A DNA stretch of 64,000 nucleotides from Capsulimonas sp039928515. Lineage in GTDB: Bacteria > Armatimonadota > Armatimonadia > Armatimonadales > Capsulimonadaceae. The stretch lies in the NCBI RefSeq assembly GCF_039928515.1, contig NZ_JBDSSZ010000278.1; one strand, given 5' to 3'. The notes under the pieces are model-generated. The model made no database searches. It had not been told where the DNA came from and saw only the letters and a list, made by a program, of their open reading frames with translations. The position numbers and the translations under genes were made by a program. The number at the start of each line of letters is the position of its first letter. The first letter of the stretch is position 1. Below are positions 41,101 to 49,667 of this stretch, piece by piece.

Positions 41101-41474
41101 GCGCCAAGATCGAGCTTCAGCGTGTGGCGCCAGTTTCGGCGATTGCCTCCGTGGAACATCCGACACGCCCTTCTACGCCGATCAACTTCGGGCCGATCGC
41201 CACCGACGAAAGCGTGATGATGAAGTGCTATGGCGGCTTGAAGTGGCGTGTGACTCCCATGCCGCGCGACATACTATTCACCGTCGCCTTCGATCCCGCC
41301 GCGCTTGGACTGCATTCTGGGAAGCTGGTGGTGAAAGCGATGAGCGTGGATGGCCGCGTGCTTGAGGGTGTTCCAATCACGTCATCAAAGGTCGGAGCAA
41401 AGTGGCGGCAATTTACGGTGAACACCGTTCCCGGCGCCGTGTGCTACGAACTAACGTCCAAGGGCCGATCTTGA
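38121..41474 (+). CDS. Large secreted protein, probable TIM-barrel glycosidase of unassigned family
   Basis: 1117 aa with TTG start preceded by TAGGAG; signal peptide about 1-28. An N-terminal beta domain (residues ~30-210, ending DYALWGNRRIEVSG) resembles NPCBM-like carbohydrate-binding modules. A second beta domain follows. Around 450-720 is a barrel-like region with DHWRHVPFAENAAWLDLLAS, IALHDNYADLYP, GYLDVNSSTGP and EGSHDWIWAGLLDG. The acidic residues are plausible for catalysis, and the layout recalls GH101/DUF5696-type enzymes. I cannot confirm a family. It overlaps the convergent MFS gene by 31 bp. Confidence 0.55.
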   Translation: MIGKSRSALKHVVFIAVFGALCATPSHGAASDPLAVAIPTGTTWVEEIGLYSVEWHGLDGKTGAFPIGWVGMFDDQTGVSATEYGEQNGRRAFLLHPMWRGQAGNADQGYQWTLPKAQSVHLKFGVAIGTSAVGKSDGVTFRVMVDGACVFEKNTASDTWADADIDLSAKAGRTVVVTFETDPGPSHDSGFDYALWGNRRIEVSGAAAATKVMGDAPQYRLDSKVAGWGTSSPTFPVSVKPGVQVDTQIVRKPRDFAGGLRFVVTRPKGSHAEPLNLPFGNFAAVTLVAPDGSIMSSSNPSVKTEVTENITRDGVIHRQMTYTIGSRVVRLACDIYSFKGSSARIDVRSDDPYIASVYFGMIGPTAMRRGILVPYLQNGTVQYLPDQAMFTSVFVDFARSQASTIDGATARYGALTDGTRNPVRETAYFAVTPDFASVLPTPPNPVSPYRAALGGKIIVDHWRHVPFAENAAWLDLLASYGLTDTLTIVHDWQNGGYDNKLPDTTPAQASLGGDEGMRAWIAAAKRHGEMIALHDNYADLYPNAPSFDWADVAHEADGKPMLAWKNLIQSYAVAPASTVKIAGVHTAKIHDTLAPNAGYLDVNSSTGPSFHIDFQAGRPDAGKVQAMRKANTQLWALTRKIYGGPALGEGSHDWIWAGLLDGVEGQFGVGVPSNGGQTAPLFVDFALLKVHPRMLNHGMGYLERWMTPPATWTLPARLLDQYRMQELIYGHSGFVANPLVDSLPFLWQEHNLVLPVTRRYAATPVRSIQYEVNGAMVDTNAAVAARASFDRARVTYANGLTVTANGRDKDWVVPAGGGKVTLAPFGWIAEGHDLLAYTARRGGRIVDFARTPDSIFANCRAVSMTVAPKQWDAKPSVARFTQTGARTFDITFAWNTGEKIPIGEATFVHVVRSESSDVILFQMPAAIPAPQDWPTGRTEGQNAAVTLPADLPDGDYSIRTGLYSPEQGDRLALNSKDDGGRRYEIGVLHVRDQGAKIELQRVAPVSAIASVEHPTRPSTPINFGPIATDESVMMKCYGGLKWRVTPMPRDILFTVAFDPAALGLHSGKLVVKAMSVDGRVLEGVPITSSKVGAKWRQFTVNTVPGAVCYELTSKGRS

Positions 41475-42688
41475 TTCGTGGACGTGCGCAGTCTTTGCAT
41501 GGTCCGCACGGCCAGGGCCAGGGCGACGAGGTTCAGGAAGGCGCTGAGCAGAAACGGAGCCCCGGGAAGGGTTAAGGGCGTTCGGTCGCTGGTGAAGTAA
41601 GCGAAGATGCCGGCGCCGATCACTGGGCCGAGGATTCCTGTGAGGCTGGCCAGGCTCGCCAGCGCCCCCTGCAATGCGCCCTGCTCGCGCTCGCTGACCT
41701 GCCGCGAGAGCAGACCCTGCGTGGCCTGACCGGAGACGAAGCCGATCGCTCCAAGCATCATGACGGGATAGATCATCCAGCCCTGGGGCGCCAATGCATA
41801 GGCGGCGTATTCAAACGCCCCCACCGCCAGACCCACCAGCATCGCCCGTTTCTCACCCAGCCGCGGCAGGATCAGCCGCGACAGGCCGACCTGCGAGACC
41901 AGCGCGATCAGGCCGAAGGCCGCGAGCGCGATGCCGTTATCCCGGACCGTCCAGCCGAACTTAGCTGTCGTGAACAGCACCCACGTGCTGTTCAGACACT
42001 GCATTCCCAGGTTCGCCGCCGCCAGCGCGCCCGTCAGTCCCCAAACAATCGGGTACTTCCCCAACACAATCATTGCGCCGATGGGGCTCGTTTCGCGCCA
42101 TGAGAAGCGACGCCGGTTCTCCACGGCATGCGATTCCGGAAGGACGAAGAATCCATACAGCAAGTTCGTCAGTGACAGCCCGGCCGCCACCCAGAACGGC
42201 AGGCGAGTGTCGATCGCTCCCAGAAATCCGCCGGCGGCCGGTCCGATGATAAACCCGACTCCGAACGCCGCCCCGACCAGCCCAAAGTTCTGCGCCCGTT
42301 TCTCCGGCGGGCTGATATCGGCGATATACGCCGTCGCCGCCGTGTAGCTTGCCCCCGTGATCCCCGAAAGAATCCGTCCGAAGTAGAGCCATGGCAGTGT
42401 CGGCGCCAGGGCCATGATGATATAGTCGAACCCCGTGAACAGCAGGGAAATGAGGAGAATGGGGCGGCGGCCGAAACGGTCGCTGAGCGCGCCGAAGAGC
42501 GGCGCGAACAGAAACTGCATCGCGCCGTAAAGCGAAAGCAGCCACCCATAGTCGCGCGCCGACGCGCTGAGCCCATGGTGCGAAAGCCGGCCGATGAAGC
42601 CCGGCAGGATCGGAACCAGAAGTCCGGAGCCGAGAACATCGATCAAAAGGGTGACAAAAATAAAACTGAGGCTTGCGGATCGCTTCAT
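41444..42688 (-). CDS. MFS multidrug/tetracycline-type efflux transporter
   Basis: 414 aa from MKRSASLSFIFVTLLIDVLG; the longer frame overlaps the SDR gene and is rejected. About 12 membrane segments; motif A in the loop GALSDRFGRRPILL, and motif C-like segments in GFIIGPAAGGFLG. Similar to TetA(DHA1)-type proton antiporters. Substrate unknown. Confidence 0.85.
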   Translation of the reverse strand: MKRSASLSFIFVTLLIDVLGSGLLVPILPGFIGRLSHHGLSASARDYGWLLSLYGAMQFLFAPLFGALSDRFGRRPILLISLLFTGFDYIIMALAPTLPWLYFGRILSGITGASYTAATAYIADISPPEKRAQNFGLVGAAFGVGFIIGPAAGGFLGAIDTRLPFWVAAGLSLTNLLYGFFVLPESHAVENRRRFSWRETSPIGAMIVLGKYPIVWGLTGALAAANLGMQCLNSTWVLFTTAKFGWTVRDNGIALAAFGLIALVSQVGLSRLILPRLGEKRAMLVGLAVGAFEYAAYALAPQGWMIYPVMMLGAIGFVSGQATQGLLSRQVSEREQGALQGALASLASLTGILGPVIGAGIFAYFTSDRTPLTLPGAPFLLSAFLNLVALALAVRTMQRLRTSTNQDRPLDVSS

Positions 42689-42738
42689 TGCAGAGTGGAG
42701 AACAATTCGGCGGCGGGGCAGGGGATTCCTCTCAAAAT

Positions 42739-42769
42739 CGCCCCTTATCCAGTCGCAGGATAAGGGGCG
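42739..42769 (-). terminator. Terminator of the SDR gene
   Basis: 12-bp perfect stem (42739-42750 with 42758-42769), 7-nt loop. On the minus strand it is followed by ATTTTG. Confidence 0.75.
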
Positions 42770-42776
42770 GAATCGT

Positions 42777-43502
42777 TTACCACGGAATCGCGCCGTCTTC
42801 ATCGAAGTAGCCGCCGGTCGGGCCGTCGGCGGGGAGCGTCGCGAGCCGAACGGCGGCGGTCGCGCCTTGCTCCACCGTACGGTAGCCGCTGTTTCCATTC
42901 AGGTCCGTGGCGACATATCCCGGATCGGCGGCGTTGACCTTGATCGGCGTGTTCTTGAGTTCCGCCGCGAAGATCACCGTGATCGCGTTCACCGCCGATT
43001 TCGACGAGTTATAAGCGACGGGTTTGGCGGCGGCAAACGCCCAGTTGGGATCGCTGTTTTGCGTAATCGACCCTAAACCGCTGGACATGTTGACGATCCG
43101 TCCCACTTCCGCTTTTTTGACCAAAGGCAGAAACGCCCGTATCATAGCGAACACGCCGAAGACATTGGTGTCATAGGTCTTCTTAAAGGTTTCGATATCG
43201 GTCTCGCTCGCGGCGCCCGATTCGAAATATACCCCAGCATTGTTGACAAGCACATCCAGCTTGCCATAATCCGCTTCGACTTTCACGACAGCGGCTTCAA
43301 TGCTCGCCTGATCCGTCACCTCAAGCTGGATCGCCTGGGCTTCAATGCCGTCCTTCGTCAAATCCGCGACCGCTTCCGCGCCCCGGCCCGCATCCCGCGC
43401 GCCGATCAGTACGGTGAAACCCTGCACTCCCAGCTGCCGGGCGATCTCCTTGCCGATGCCTTTATTCGCTCCGGTAATCAATGCGACTTTCTTGTCAGCC
43501 AT
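42777..43502 (-). CDS. Short-chain dehydrogenase/reductase
   Basis: 241 aa. Rossmann motif TGANKGIG near the N-terminus, VLVNNAG, the Ser of VNMSSGLG and the catalytic YNSSK. The order and length fit classical SDRs like carbonyl reductases, probably NADPH-linked (GARDAGRG after the second strand). AGGAG lies upstream of the ATG. Substrate unknown. Confidence 0.88.
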   Translation of the reverse strand: MADKKVALITGANKGIGKEIARQLGVQGFTVLIGARDAGRGAEAVADLTKDGIEAQAIQLEVTDQASIEAAVVKVEADYGKLDVLVNNAGVYFESGAASETDIETFKKTYDTNVFGVFAMIRAFLPLVKKAEVGRIVNMSSGLGSITQNSDPNWAFAAAKPVAYNSSKSAVNAITVIFAAELKNTPIKVNAADPGYVATDLNGNSGYRTVEQGATAAVRLATLPADGPTGGYFDEDGAIPW

Positions 43503-43696
43503 TGTTCTGTCTCCTTAGTTTGACGCTTTCGAAGTTCCGCGTTGCACTTTCAAGAACACCAAGTTTCCTATACGGGTTCGCTTCTTCACGTGGATTTTTG
43601 CGAGCAATGTCATCCTAATCACGAGGCGTCGAAGATTCTGGTAAGATAATGCCACTGCACATTTCCAGACCCGTCAGGACCAAATAAGGCCCCTCA

Positions 43697-44764
43697 ATGA
43701 TATTCTCAAACTTTCGTCTGCTTTTTGGACTGACAGTCAGCTGTCTCATCTTGACAACTCCGCCCTCTGTGGCCGCGCCGCAATCGAAACGCGCTCTGCC
43801 GCCTCCCACGGTATCCCTCTTTGCGCACGCGAGAAAAATTCGGCTGCCGGGGATTGTTGAGAATTACTCGTGGAAAAACGCCAGTGAACTCGTCTGTTTT
43901 CGATTTCGGGGTCCGCAGCAGGGGCGTCCGGCCCAGGAAGGGTGGGTTGTATACAATCTCATCACGAAGCAGGAAACGCCGATGGCTGTTCCTGAGCTGC
44001 GATCGACGTTGGGTGTTTCGCCGGATGGTCAGTGGGCCGTCGCGACGGACCCTCAGGCGACGGACGTGTTTCACTGGTATTTGATGCCGACCTTCGGCAA
44101 GATGCGTCCGTTCAACATTCCCGCAAGCCGATTTCAGAATGGCATTGACGACATGGCGCTGATTGGCGATGTGCATCCCTGGATGGCGGATAACCGTCAT
44201 TGGGTCATTGTGTCCGATGGCGGTCATGGCCTGCTTTACGCCACGATCTTCGATCGTATGCGCCCAGACAGGTGGCGGCGAGTGGAGGTGAAGCTGCCGC
44301 CGCAGGAAAAACGCATTCCCAATGTGATGCATCGTCCCAATGCGCCGACGTATCTTGTCGGCTTTACCCCGGCCGGTGCGGCGGTTGTCGGGTCGGGCGA
44401 TAACAATACCGTAGACCGCAGCGTCACGCTGTACGAGTTCGCACTCAATCGTCCTCAGGTGATGGCAAAGGCAAGGCGGATTTCGCTTCCCGTGCCCGCG
44501 TTTCCGCTGCCGATGCTTTCGCCCGATGGAAAGAGTTTGGTGTGGCGCGTGGTTAACAAAGGGGCCGCCGGCAAGCGTATGGAGATCTGGGTGTCTAATC
44601 GGAACGGCGCGCACTGGCGTACGGCTGGCTATGCCGATCCACAGGATGGGCGTGGAGATTATCCCAGTGCATTGCAGTGGACACCGGACAGCAAGCATTT
44701 GAGCGTCATTGTGGGGTCCGGTCTGTCAACGCCTTATGATATGTACATTATTCCGGCGCCGTAA
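43697..44764 (+). CDS. Secreted TolB/WD40-like beta-propeller protein
   Basis: 355 aa with a signal peptide (about 1-27). Repeated blades with LGVSPDGQWAVATDPQ, PMLSPDGKSLVWRVVN and ALQWTPDSKHLSVIVG match the PD40/TolB propeller pattern. No enzymatic domain follows. It may bind or sense an extracytoplasmic ligand. Confidence 0.7.
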   Translation: MIFSNFRLLFGLTVSCLILTTPPSVAAPQSKRALPPPTVSLFAHARKIRLPGIVENYSWKNASELVCFRFRGPQQGRPAQEGWVVYNLITKQETPMAVPELRSTLGVSPDGQWAVATDPQATDVFHWYLMPTFGKMRPFNIPASRFQNGIDDMALIGDVHPWMADNRHWVIVSDGGHGLLYATIFDRMRPDRWRRVEVKLPPQEKRIPNVMHRPNAPTYLVGFTPAGAAVVGSGDNNTVDRSVTLYEFALNRPQVMAKARRISLPVPAFPLPMLSPDGKSLVWRVVNKGAAGKRMEIWVSNRNGAHWRTAGYADPQDGRGDYPSALQWTPDSKHLSVIVGSGLSTPYDMYIIPAP

Positions 44765-44787
44765 TCTCTACGATGCCGTAAAACCAT

Positions 44788-45285
44788 TCATATCGAAACC
44801 GTCAGCGGAGAGGCGCAGGGGCCGGCGTTTAGCTTATTGGCGAAGGCGGCGTCGTCACTGGAGTTGTATGATAATAGCTTTACGGCGCGGACGGTTGTCC
44901 CATTCCGGTCGGATTGTGTGAATTGCAGGCGATCGGAGAGACCCTGGACGATTTTGAGACCGTAACCGCCGAGGCGCACTTCGCCATGCAGGCCCTTTCG
45001 CTCTTCGGGCTTTTTGCTTTCGTCCGCAGCTGAGAAGCCGCGCCCCTTGTCTTTTACGATGATGACCAGCTTTGTGGCGTAGTATTCCAGAACGAGGCCA
45101 TATCGGCCGTCGATGGAGTGAGCGTGGCGGACGACATTGCTTGTCAGCTCGCTGAGAATCGTTTCGACATCTTCAATATCAGTGAGTATGACGTTCATGC
45201 ATTCCAGCGTACTTTTACCGAGCACGCGAGTGAGACGGATGTATTCAATCTCCTCCGGCAAATCCAGGGATAATTTGAGTATCAT
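44788..45285 (-). CDS. RsbW-like ATP-binding protein (anti-sigma factor kinase type)
   Basis: 165 aa. GHKL ATPase fold: N-box ILSELTSNVVRHA, G1 DKGRGF, G2 GGYGLKIVQGL. Such proteins act as serine kinases or anti-sigma factors in partner-switching systems. No anti-anti-sigma or sigma gene is adjacent. It ends 24 bp from the convergent propeller gene. Confidence 0.78.
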   Translation of the reverse strand: MILKLSLDLPEEIEYIRLTRVLGKSTLECMNVILTDIEDVETILSELTSNVVRHAHSIDGRYGLVLEYYATKLVIIVKDKGRGFSAADESKKPEERKGLHGEVRLGGYGLKIVQGLSDRLQFTQSDRNGTTVRAVKLLSYNSSDDAAFANKLNAGPCASPLTVSI

Positions 45286-45468
45286 GCAGGTCAGCGCTTT
45301 CCGCTCATGTCAAATCATGAGTAGCCATTGTCATAGATCTTTCCTAAGTCTAATACAAGCAGGCAATCTTTAGCGCGAAGTCGATTGCATCTGCTGGATA
45401 ATTATCTGCACCGGAAATATCATGGCATAATAAAAAAAATATCGCCGGCGGATGTGAGGGATCATACC

Positions 45469-46494
45469 ATGACTGCACGCAAGATAGGCACGATATTTTT
45501 ACTAGGCGGCTGCCTGCTCGCTGCCTCTCAATGCCAGGGAACTCCGGCATCGGCAATTGTGGCGTCTTACCAACAAATGGATACGAGCGGCGCGGGCGAT
45601 CCGATTGTTGACATTGTGAAACTTCATACGGACGGCACTTACGAGCAGAGGAAGAAACGGATGGTCACTGACTTCACAAGCCCGAATGCCTTTTCTGACA
45701 CAACTGCCATTGCTGACAATGATTCCAACCCAATAGTGGCGACGCAAAAGGGAACCTGGCGGCTTCGAGACAAGCCTGGCGGAACTCTGCTTTCCATGCC
45801 TCAAACCGCTGGTGACATTCCCGCCGCCGCCATTGTTGAGCTCGATCAAACTCTGCCGTTCGGGCGGCCGAATGAAAACGCCGGACGGAGAGACTGCGTC
45901 ATTCCCGCAGATAAATTTCAGCGTATCGGTGATCGCCATAAATCAACGCTTGCATTGTATCAACATTCCGAGCAGCCGAACGATAAGACCACCATCACGG
46001 ATCGGTTCTGTCTTCATCCGGACGGCTCCTACGATCAGGCGAAGGATACGGACGAGGGGATCAAGGCCGATTCTGTTCTGCAGAGTGCAGGGACATCCTG
46101 GTCGGAGCACAGTGCAGGTCAGTGGAACACTCTGGCTTCGAAGGCCCGGCTGAATACCTCCGGCGAGAAGCATGGCAACCCTCCACGAGATGCGGGGGTC
46201 GAGGCATGGAAAAATCCAAAAAAATATTGGGATCAATTCGAGTGTCAAGAACCCGCACCGGGAACGTACTACCGTTCGACCGACCAACAACTCAAAACGG
46301 CTCGTGGAACCTGGCGCCTGCTCGACAAACCCGGCGGAGTAGTCCTGTCCTTGCCGCCGAATATTAGGAGCCTCCCGCAAACCGCCGTTGTCGAATTCAG
46401 CCAGGCAATGCCCCTTGGCCCGATTAATAAGACGTGGACGAAAGCGGATCTTGTTCTTCCTGCTAAAGAGTTTGATTACTCCCATTCGTACTAA
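45469..46494 (+). CDS. Hypothetical secreted protein with internal duplication
   Basis: 341 aa from MTARKIGTIFLLGGCLLAAS, with GTGAGGG upstream. Signal peptide; a Cys (ASQC) lies at the expected site but the lipobox is poor. Two related blocks, GTWRLRDKPGGTLLSMP and GTWRLLDKPGGVVLSLP, are each followed by VEL/VEF and a loop ending in VIPADKF or VLPAKEF, so the protein is a tandem duplication of a ~120-residue unit. Function unknown. Confidence 0.6.
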   Translation: MTARKIGTIFLLGGCLLAASQCQGTPASAIVASYQQMDTSGAGDPIVDIVKLHTDGTYEQRKKRMVTDFTSPNAFSDTTAIADNDSNPIVATQKGTWRLRDKPGGTLLSMPQTAGDIPAAAIVELDQTLPFGRPNENAGRRDCVIPADKFQRIGDRHKSTLALYQHSEQPNDKTTITDRFCLHPDGSYDQAKDTDEGIKADSVLQSAGTSWSEHSAGQWNTLASKARLNTSGEKHGNPPRDAGVEAWKNPKKYWDQFECQEPAPGTYYRSTDQQLKTARGTWRLLDKPGGVVLSLPPNIRSLPQTAVVEFSQAMPLGPINKTWTKADLVLPAKEFDYSHSY

Positions 46495-46535
46495 AATTGA
46501 GGAAAGCGCAGAAGCATAATAGAAGCGAGGCGGCA

Positions 46536-47698
46536 ATGACGAATGGAAGTTTGCAAGGCGTGGATATGCGCGAATGGGCAGATCTGGATGCATTGGCCGC
46601 CGAAATGGGAGTGTTGGCGGCGCTGGGCGGCGATGAAGAAAAGATTGCGTCGATTGCCAATCAATTGATCCTAGAGGCGCTCCAATTTGGCTCCAGCGAT
46701 ATTCACTGTGAGCCGAAGCGCCATGAACTCCTCATTCGCCATCGTTTTGACGGCGTGCTGTATCCCGGACGTCGTATCTCCATGTCGTTACATAATGCTT
46801 TGATGGCGCGGTTCAAGGGAATGGCCGGCCTGAGCGTGATGGAAAAGCGAGCGCCACAGTGTGGAAGAATACAGATCAATCTCTTGGGGGTAGAGTACGA
46901 CCTGCGTGTCAGCTGTATACCGACATTTTTTGGGGAGAAGATTGTCATGCGCGTGATCGACAATTCATCTGTCCCGCTCAGTATCGACACTCTTGGTTTT
47001 GATCTGGTGATAATGACAACGGTCAAGCGTGTCCTGTCGAAGCCGAGCGGCATGGTAATCGCTGCAGGGCGGGTTGGGGCAGGAAAAACGACCTTCTTGA
47101 ACGCATGTTTGTCCACGATCAACGATCCGGCGGTTCAGCTCGTTACGATGGAAGCCCTGCGCGATCTGGACAATGCGCAAACGGCTGTCGAAGCTGCCCT
47201 CAGCGGATGTCTTGTGATGGCAGCCATGCATACGAACGATGCTCGGAGCACGCTGCTGCGTTTGGCGGACATGGGCGCCGCACCGCCCCTAATCGCCGCG
47301 TCTGTGACAGGGATTGTCAGCCTTAATTTGGTGCGGCGTCTCTGCCCAGTGTGTAAGACTGTCGTCGGTCCTGATGATGCAAGCATCATTCTGGAAAAAG
47401 TGCGCCGCCATCCATCGTTCGGAGGGTATGTGATTCCTGAAAATCCAATTCTCTATGAAGCGGCGGGTGCTCCGAATGCCGTAATACCGGGTACCGTGGA
47501 CAGATGGGGCTCCAGGAAGTACTCGAATGTGACCCGAAGCTCGTTACCCAAATCCTCCAAGCTGGGAGCCATGAGGAAATCATGACGATTGCGGTTAGAG
47601 CCGGCATGCGTACTTTACTTGCGGATGGCGTGAGTAAGGTCGTCGCCGGTATAACCACTATCGAAGAAGTGCGTCGCGTCATGTTCACGGACTTTTAG
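46536..47698 (+). pseudogene. GspE/PilB-type secretion ATPase, internally deleted and frameshifted
   Basis: The reading frame is GspE/PilB-like: IASIANQLILEALQFGSSDI, FKGMAGLSVMEKRAPQCGRI, GEKIVMRVID, Walker A GRVGAGKTTF, MAAMHTNDARSTLLRL and LVRRLCPVC. Two defects are visible. After VQLVTME the sequence jumps to ALRDLDNAQTAVEAALSG, so about 40 residues with the Asp box and most of Walker B are missing. Near 47467 the frame changes: the family-typical ending (GCSECRNTGYRGQMGLQEVL, GMRTLLADGVSKVVAGITTI) continues in another frame to 47698. One lost base in a GGCGGG run explains it (1163 bp is one short of 388 codons). The N-terminal MshEN domain is also absent. A sequencing error could explain the frameshift, not the deletion. 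Confidence 0.8.
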
Positions 47699-47709
47699 CG
47701 AGAGGGCAT

Positions 47710-48225
47710 TTACACGCATGCAGGATCAAGATTCCATTGACCGCTCAGGGCGCTTTCACACACTTCGCATTCGAAGACGCCCTCTTTGACGATATTCTTC
47801 GTTTTGCACGTCTCACAAAGCCGAATAATATATGCGTTAGTAAAGTCCGGTGGACCCGGAATGTCGGCGCGTGTCAGCGCGTCGGCGACGGCGAGCCATG
47901 ACTCAGGTTCGGGGCAATATCCTAACGACTGATTGGTGGCATCAGTAACGGAAACGCCGTTCTGCATGTCGAACGTCATTTCTCCAGCCGAAAGCACGCG
48001 GCCGCCGCGTGCGCAGGCGACATGTTCGGAACGGCGGTCGGCGATCCAGAGCCAGCCTTCAGTATCGATTACAAAAGTCGCTGTGATGGACTGGTTCTGA
48101 AGACGCTGTGATGTTGTGGCAATCCAGGACAAAACATCTGCTTGCCGCCGCACGCATTGGCGATCGGTGTTGAGATCCAGGAGATCGTCGGCGCCGATAT
48201 ATCGATAGCTTTGCCTGATTGTCAT
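47710..48225 (-). CDS. Hypothetical protein with C-terminal zinc ribbon
   Basis: 171 aa from MTIRQSYRYIGADDLLDLNT; AGGTGG lies 5 nt before 48225. The C-terminus has CETCKTKNIVKEGVFECEVC, two CxxC pairs typical of a zinc ribbon. The middle (SITATFVIDTEGWLWIADRR) is beta-rich. No family recognised. Convergent with the broken GspE gene. Confidence 0.6.
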   Translation of the reverse strand: MTIRQSYRYIGADDLLDLNTDRQCVRRQADVLSWIATTSQRLQNQSITATFVIDTEGWLWIADRRSEHVACARGGRVLSAGEMTFDMQNGVSVTDATNQSLGYCPEPESWLAVADALTRADIPGPPDFTNAYIIRLCETCKTKNIVKEGVFECEVCESALSGQWNLDPACV

Positions 48226-48364
48226 CGTATCCACCTAAGGCGCCAATGAAGTATTATATCATCCTATTCGTTCGGGAACCTATTGTCTGGTGAGTATGTT
48301 AGTTTAATGTTGAGCAAATTAACATTGATTGATTTGTCGCTCGCAAGAGCAAAGGAGCGCTGAT

Positions 48365-49309
48365 ATGGAACTGACTGGCCTGCATCATGTGACTGCGATT
48401 ACGAAGGTCGCCTCGGAGAATTTGGCGTTTTATACACAGACGCTGGGCATGCGTTTGGTGAAGAAGACGGTGAACCAGGACGACGTGTCTGCGTATCATC
48501 TTTTCTACGCCGACGAGGCTGGGAACGCCGGGACGGATATGACGTTCTTTGACTGGTCCCTGTCCGCGCCGCATCGTCCTGGAGCGGGAGATGTTTCGAC
48601 GACAGCTCTGCGCGTGGCAAGCCGTGAGGCGCTGGATTGGTGGGCGGCGCGCTTTGATAGTCTAGGCGTCCCGCACGGCGAGATTGAGAAGATTTCGGGG
48701 CGGGCGCGGCTGACATTCACCGATCCCGAGGGACAGCGTTTGGCGCTGGTGACGGACGACGGCGCTCCCGGCGGAACGCCATGGGATAAGAGCCCCGTGC
48801 CGGTGGAGCAGGGGATCAAAGGTCTGGATGCGGTGACGCTCACCGTGCGCCGCGCGGCGGCGACGGCGAAGGTGCTGACGGACGTGCTGAGCTTCCGCCA
48901 GACCAGAACGTACAAAACTGCCGACGGGTATGACGCCGTGGTTTATGAGACGGGAGCGGGTGGGGCTGGGACGGAAGTGCATCTGATCGAGCGCTCCGAC
49001 TTGCCGCAGGCGCGGCAGGGCGCTGGCGGCGTGCACCATGTTGCGTTCCGGACGCCCAATGCCGAGGAGCAGCGAGAGTGGCTGAAGCGGATTACGGCGG
49101 CGGGATTGCAGGCGTCGTCCCAGATCGACCGGTTCTACTTCCAGTCGATCTACTTCCGCGAGCCGAACGGCGTTCTGTTCGAGATCGCCACGGACGGTCC
49201 CGGCTTCGCAACGGACGAATCGAAAGAGCACATGGGAGAAGCGCTTGCGCTGCCGCCATTCCTTGAGCCGCATCGGGCACAGATCGAAGCCGGTCTGAAG
49301 CCGCTGTGA
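48365..49309 (+). CDS. Ring-cleaving dioxygenase-like VOC protein
   Basis: 314 aa from MELTGLHHVTAITKVASENL; AAAGGAG upstream. Two VOC modules: LHHVTAI (metal His), AFYTQTLGMRLVKKTVNQDD and FTDPEGQRLALV in the first; VTLTVRRA, VHHVAFRT (His) and YFREPNGVLFEIATD (Glu) in the second. Such proteins (MhqO/MhqA type) act on hydroquinones or quinone-like electrophiles. No regulator is adjacent. Confidence 0.87.
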   Translation: MELTGLHHVTAITKVASENLAFYTQTLGMRLVKKTVNQDDVSAYHLFYADEAGNAGTDMTFFDWSLSAPHRPGAGDVSTTALRVASREALDWWAARFDSLGVPHGEIEKISGRARLTFTDPEGQRLALVTDDGAPGGTPWDKSPVPVEQGIKGLDAVTLTVRRAAATAKVLTDVLSFRQTRTYKTADGYDAVVYETGAGGAGTEVHLIERSDLPQARQGAGGVHHVAFRTPNAEEQREWLKRITAAGLQASSQIDRFYFQSIYFREPNGVLFEIATDGPGFATDESKEHMGEALALPPFLEPHRAQIEAGLKPL

Positions 49310-49329
49310 CTTGAGGGAATTTGATACGA

Positions 49330-49361
49330 GAATGGCCGGCGACTTCCATCGCCGGCCATTC
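49330..49361. terminator. Bidirectional hairpin terminator
   Basis: 13-bp perfect stem (49330-49342 with 49349-49361), 6-nt loop, between convergent genes. Confidence 0.75.
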
Positions 49362-49363
49362 TA

Positions 49364-49603
49364 CTAAGCGGCCTTCGCCTTGATTTCTGCGATCGCTTCT
49401 TCGCGAATTTTATCCACCAGCACCGGCATATTGCCGGGGCGGCCATATTCAATGTTGCCGAGGTTGACCGAGCCGTCCGCAGTCAAGCGGCCGGTTACGA
49501 TGCAAAACAGGCGCGCGGATTCATCTTGTGTGGTGAATGTCACCCGGTAAAGATGATCGCCGATTTCCTCGACGGTTTTTGTAGTTCCATGGTTCGTAGC
49601 CAT
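49364..49603 (-). CDS. Small hypothetical protein
   Basis: 79 aa. GGAGAAACC ribosome region. Beta-rich start (TVEEIGDHLYRVTFTTQDES) and helical end (VLVDKIREEAIAEIKAKAA). No membrane segment and no recognised family. Confidence 0.55.
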   Translation of the reverse strand: MATNHGTTKTVEEIGDHLYRVTFTTQDESARLFCIVTGRLTADGSVNLGNIEYGRPGNMPVLVDKIREEAIAEIKAKAA

Positions 49604-49667
49604 CGGTTTCTCCTTTGACGGTCCACCGAAGGCGTGTGACCATTTGCTGGCCCCGCGCCGCGCTTCC

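Noticed and set aside
47504..47698. Separate 64-aa gene after the GspE-like ORF
   Set aside because: Its sequence, extended upstream in frame, is the zinc-site and C-terminal part of GspE, so it is the frameshifted end of the same gene.
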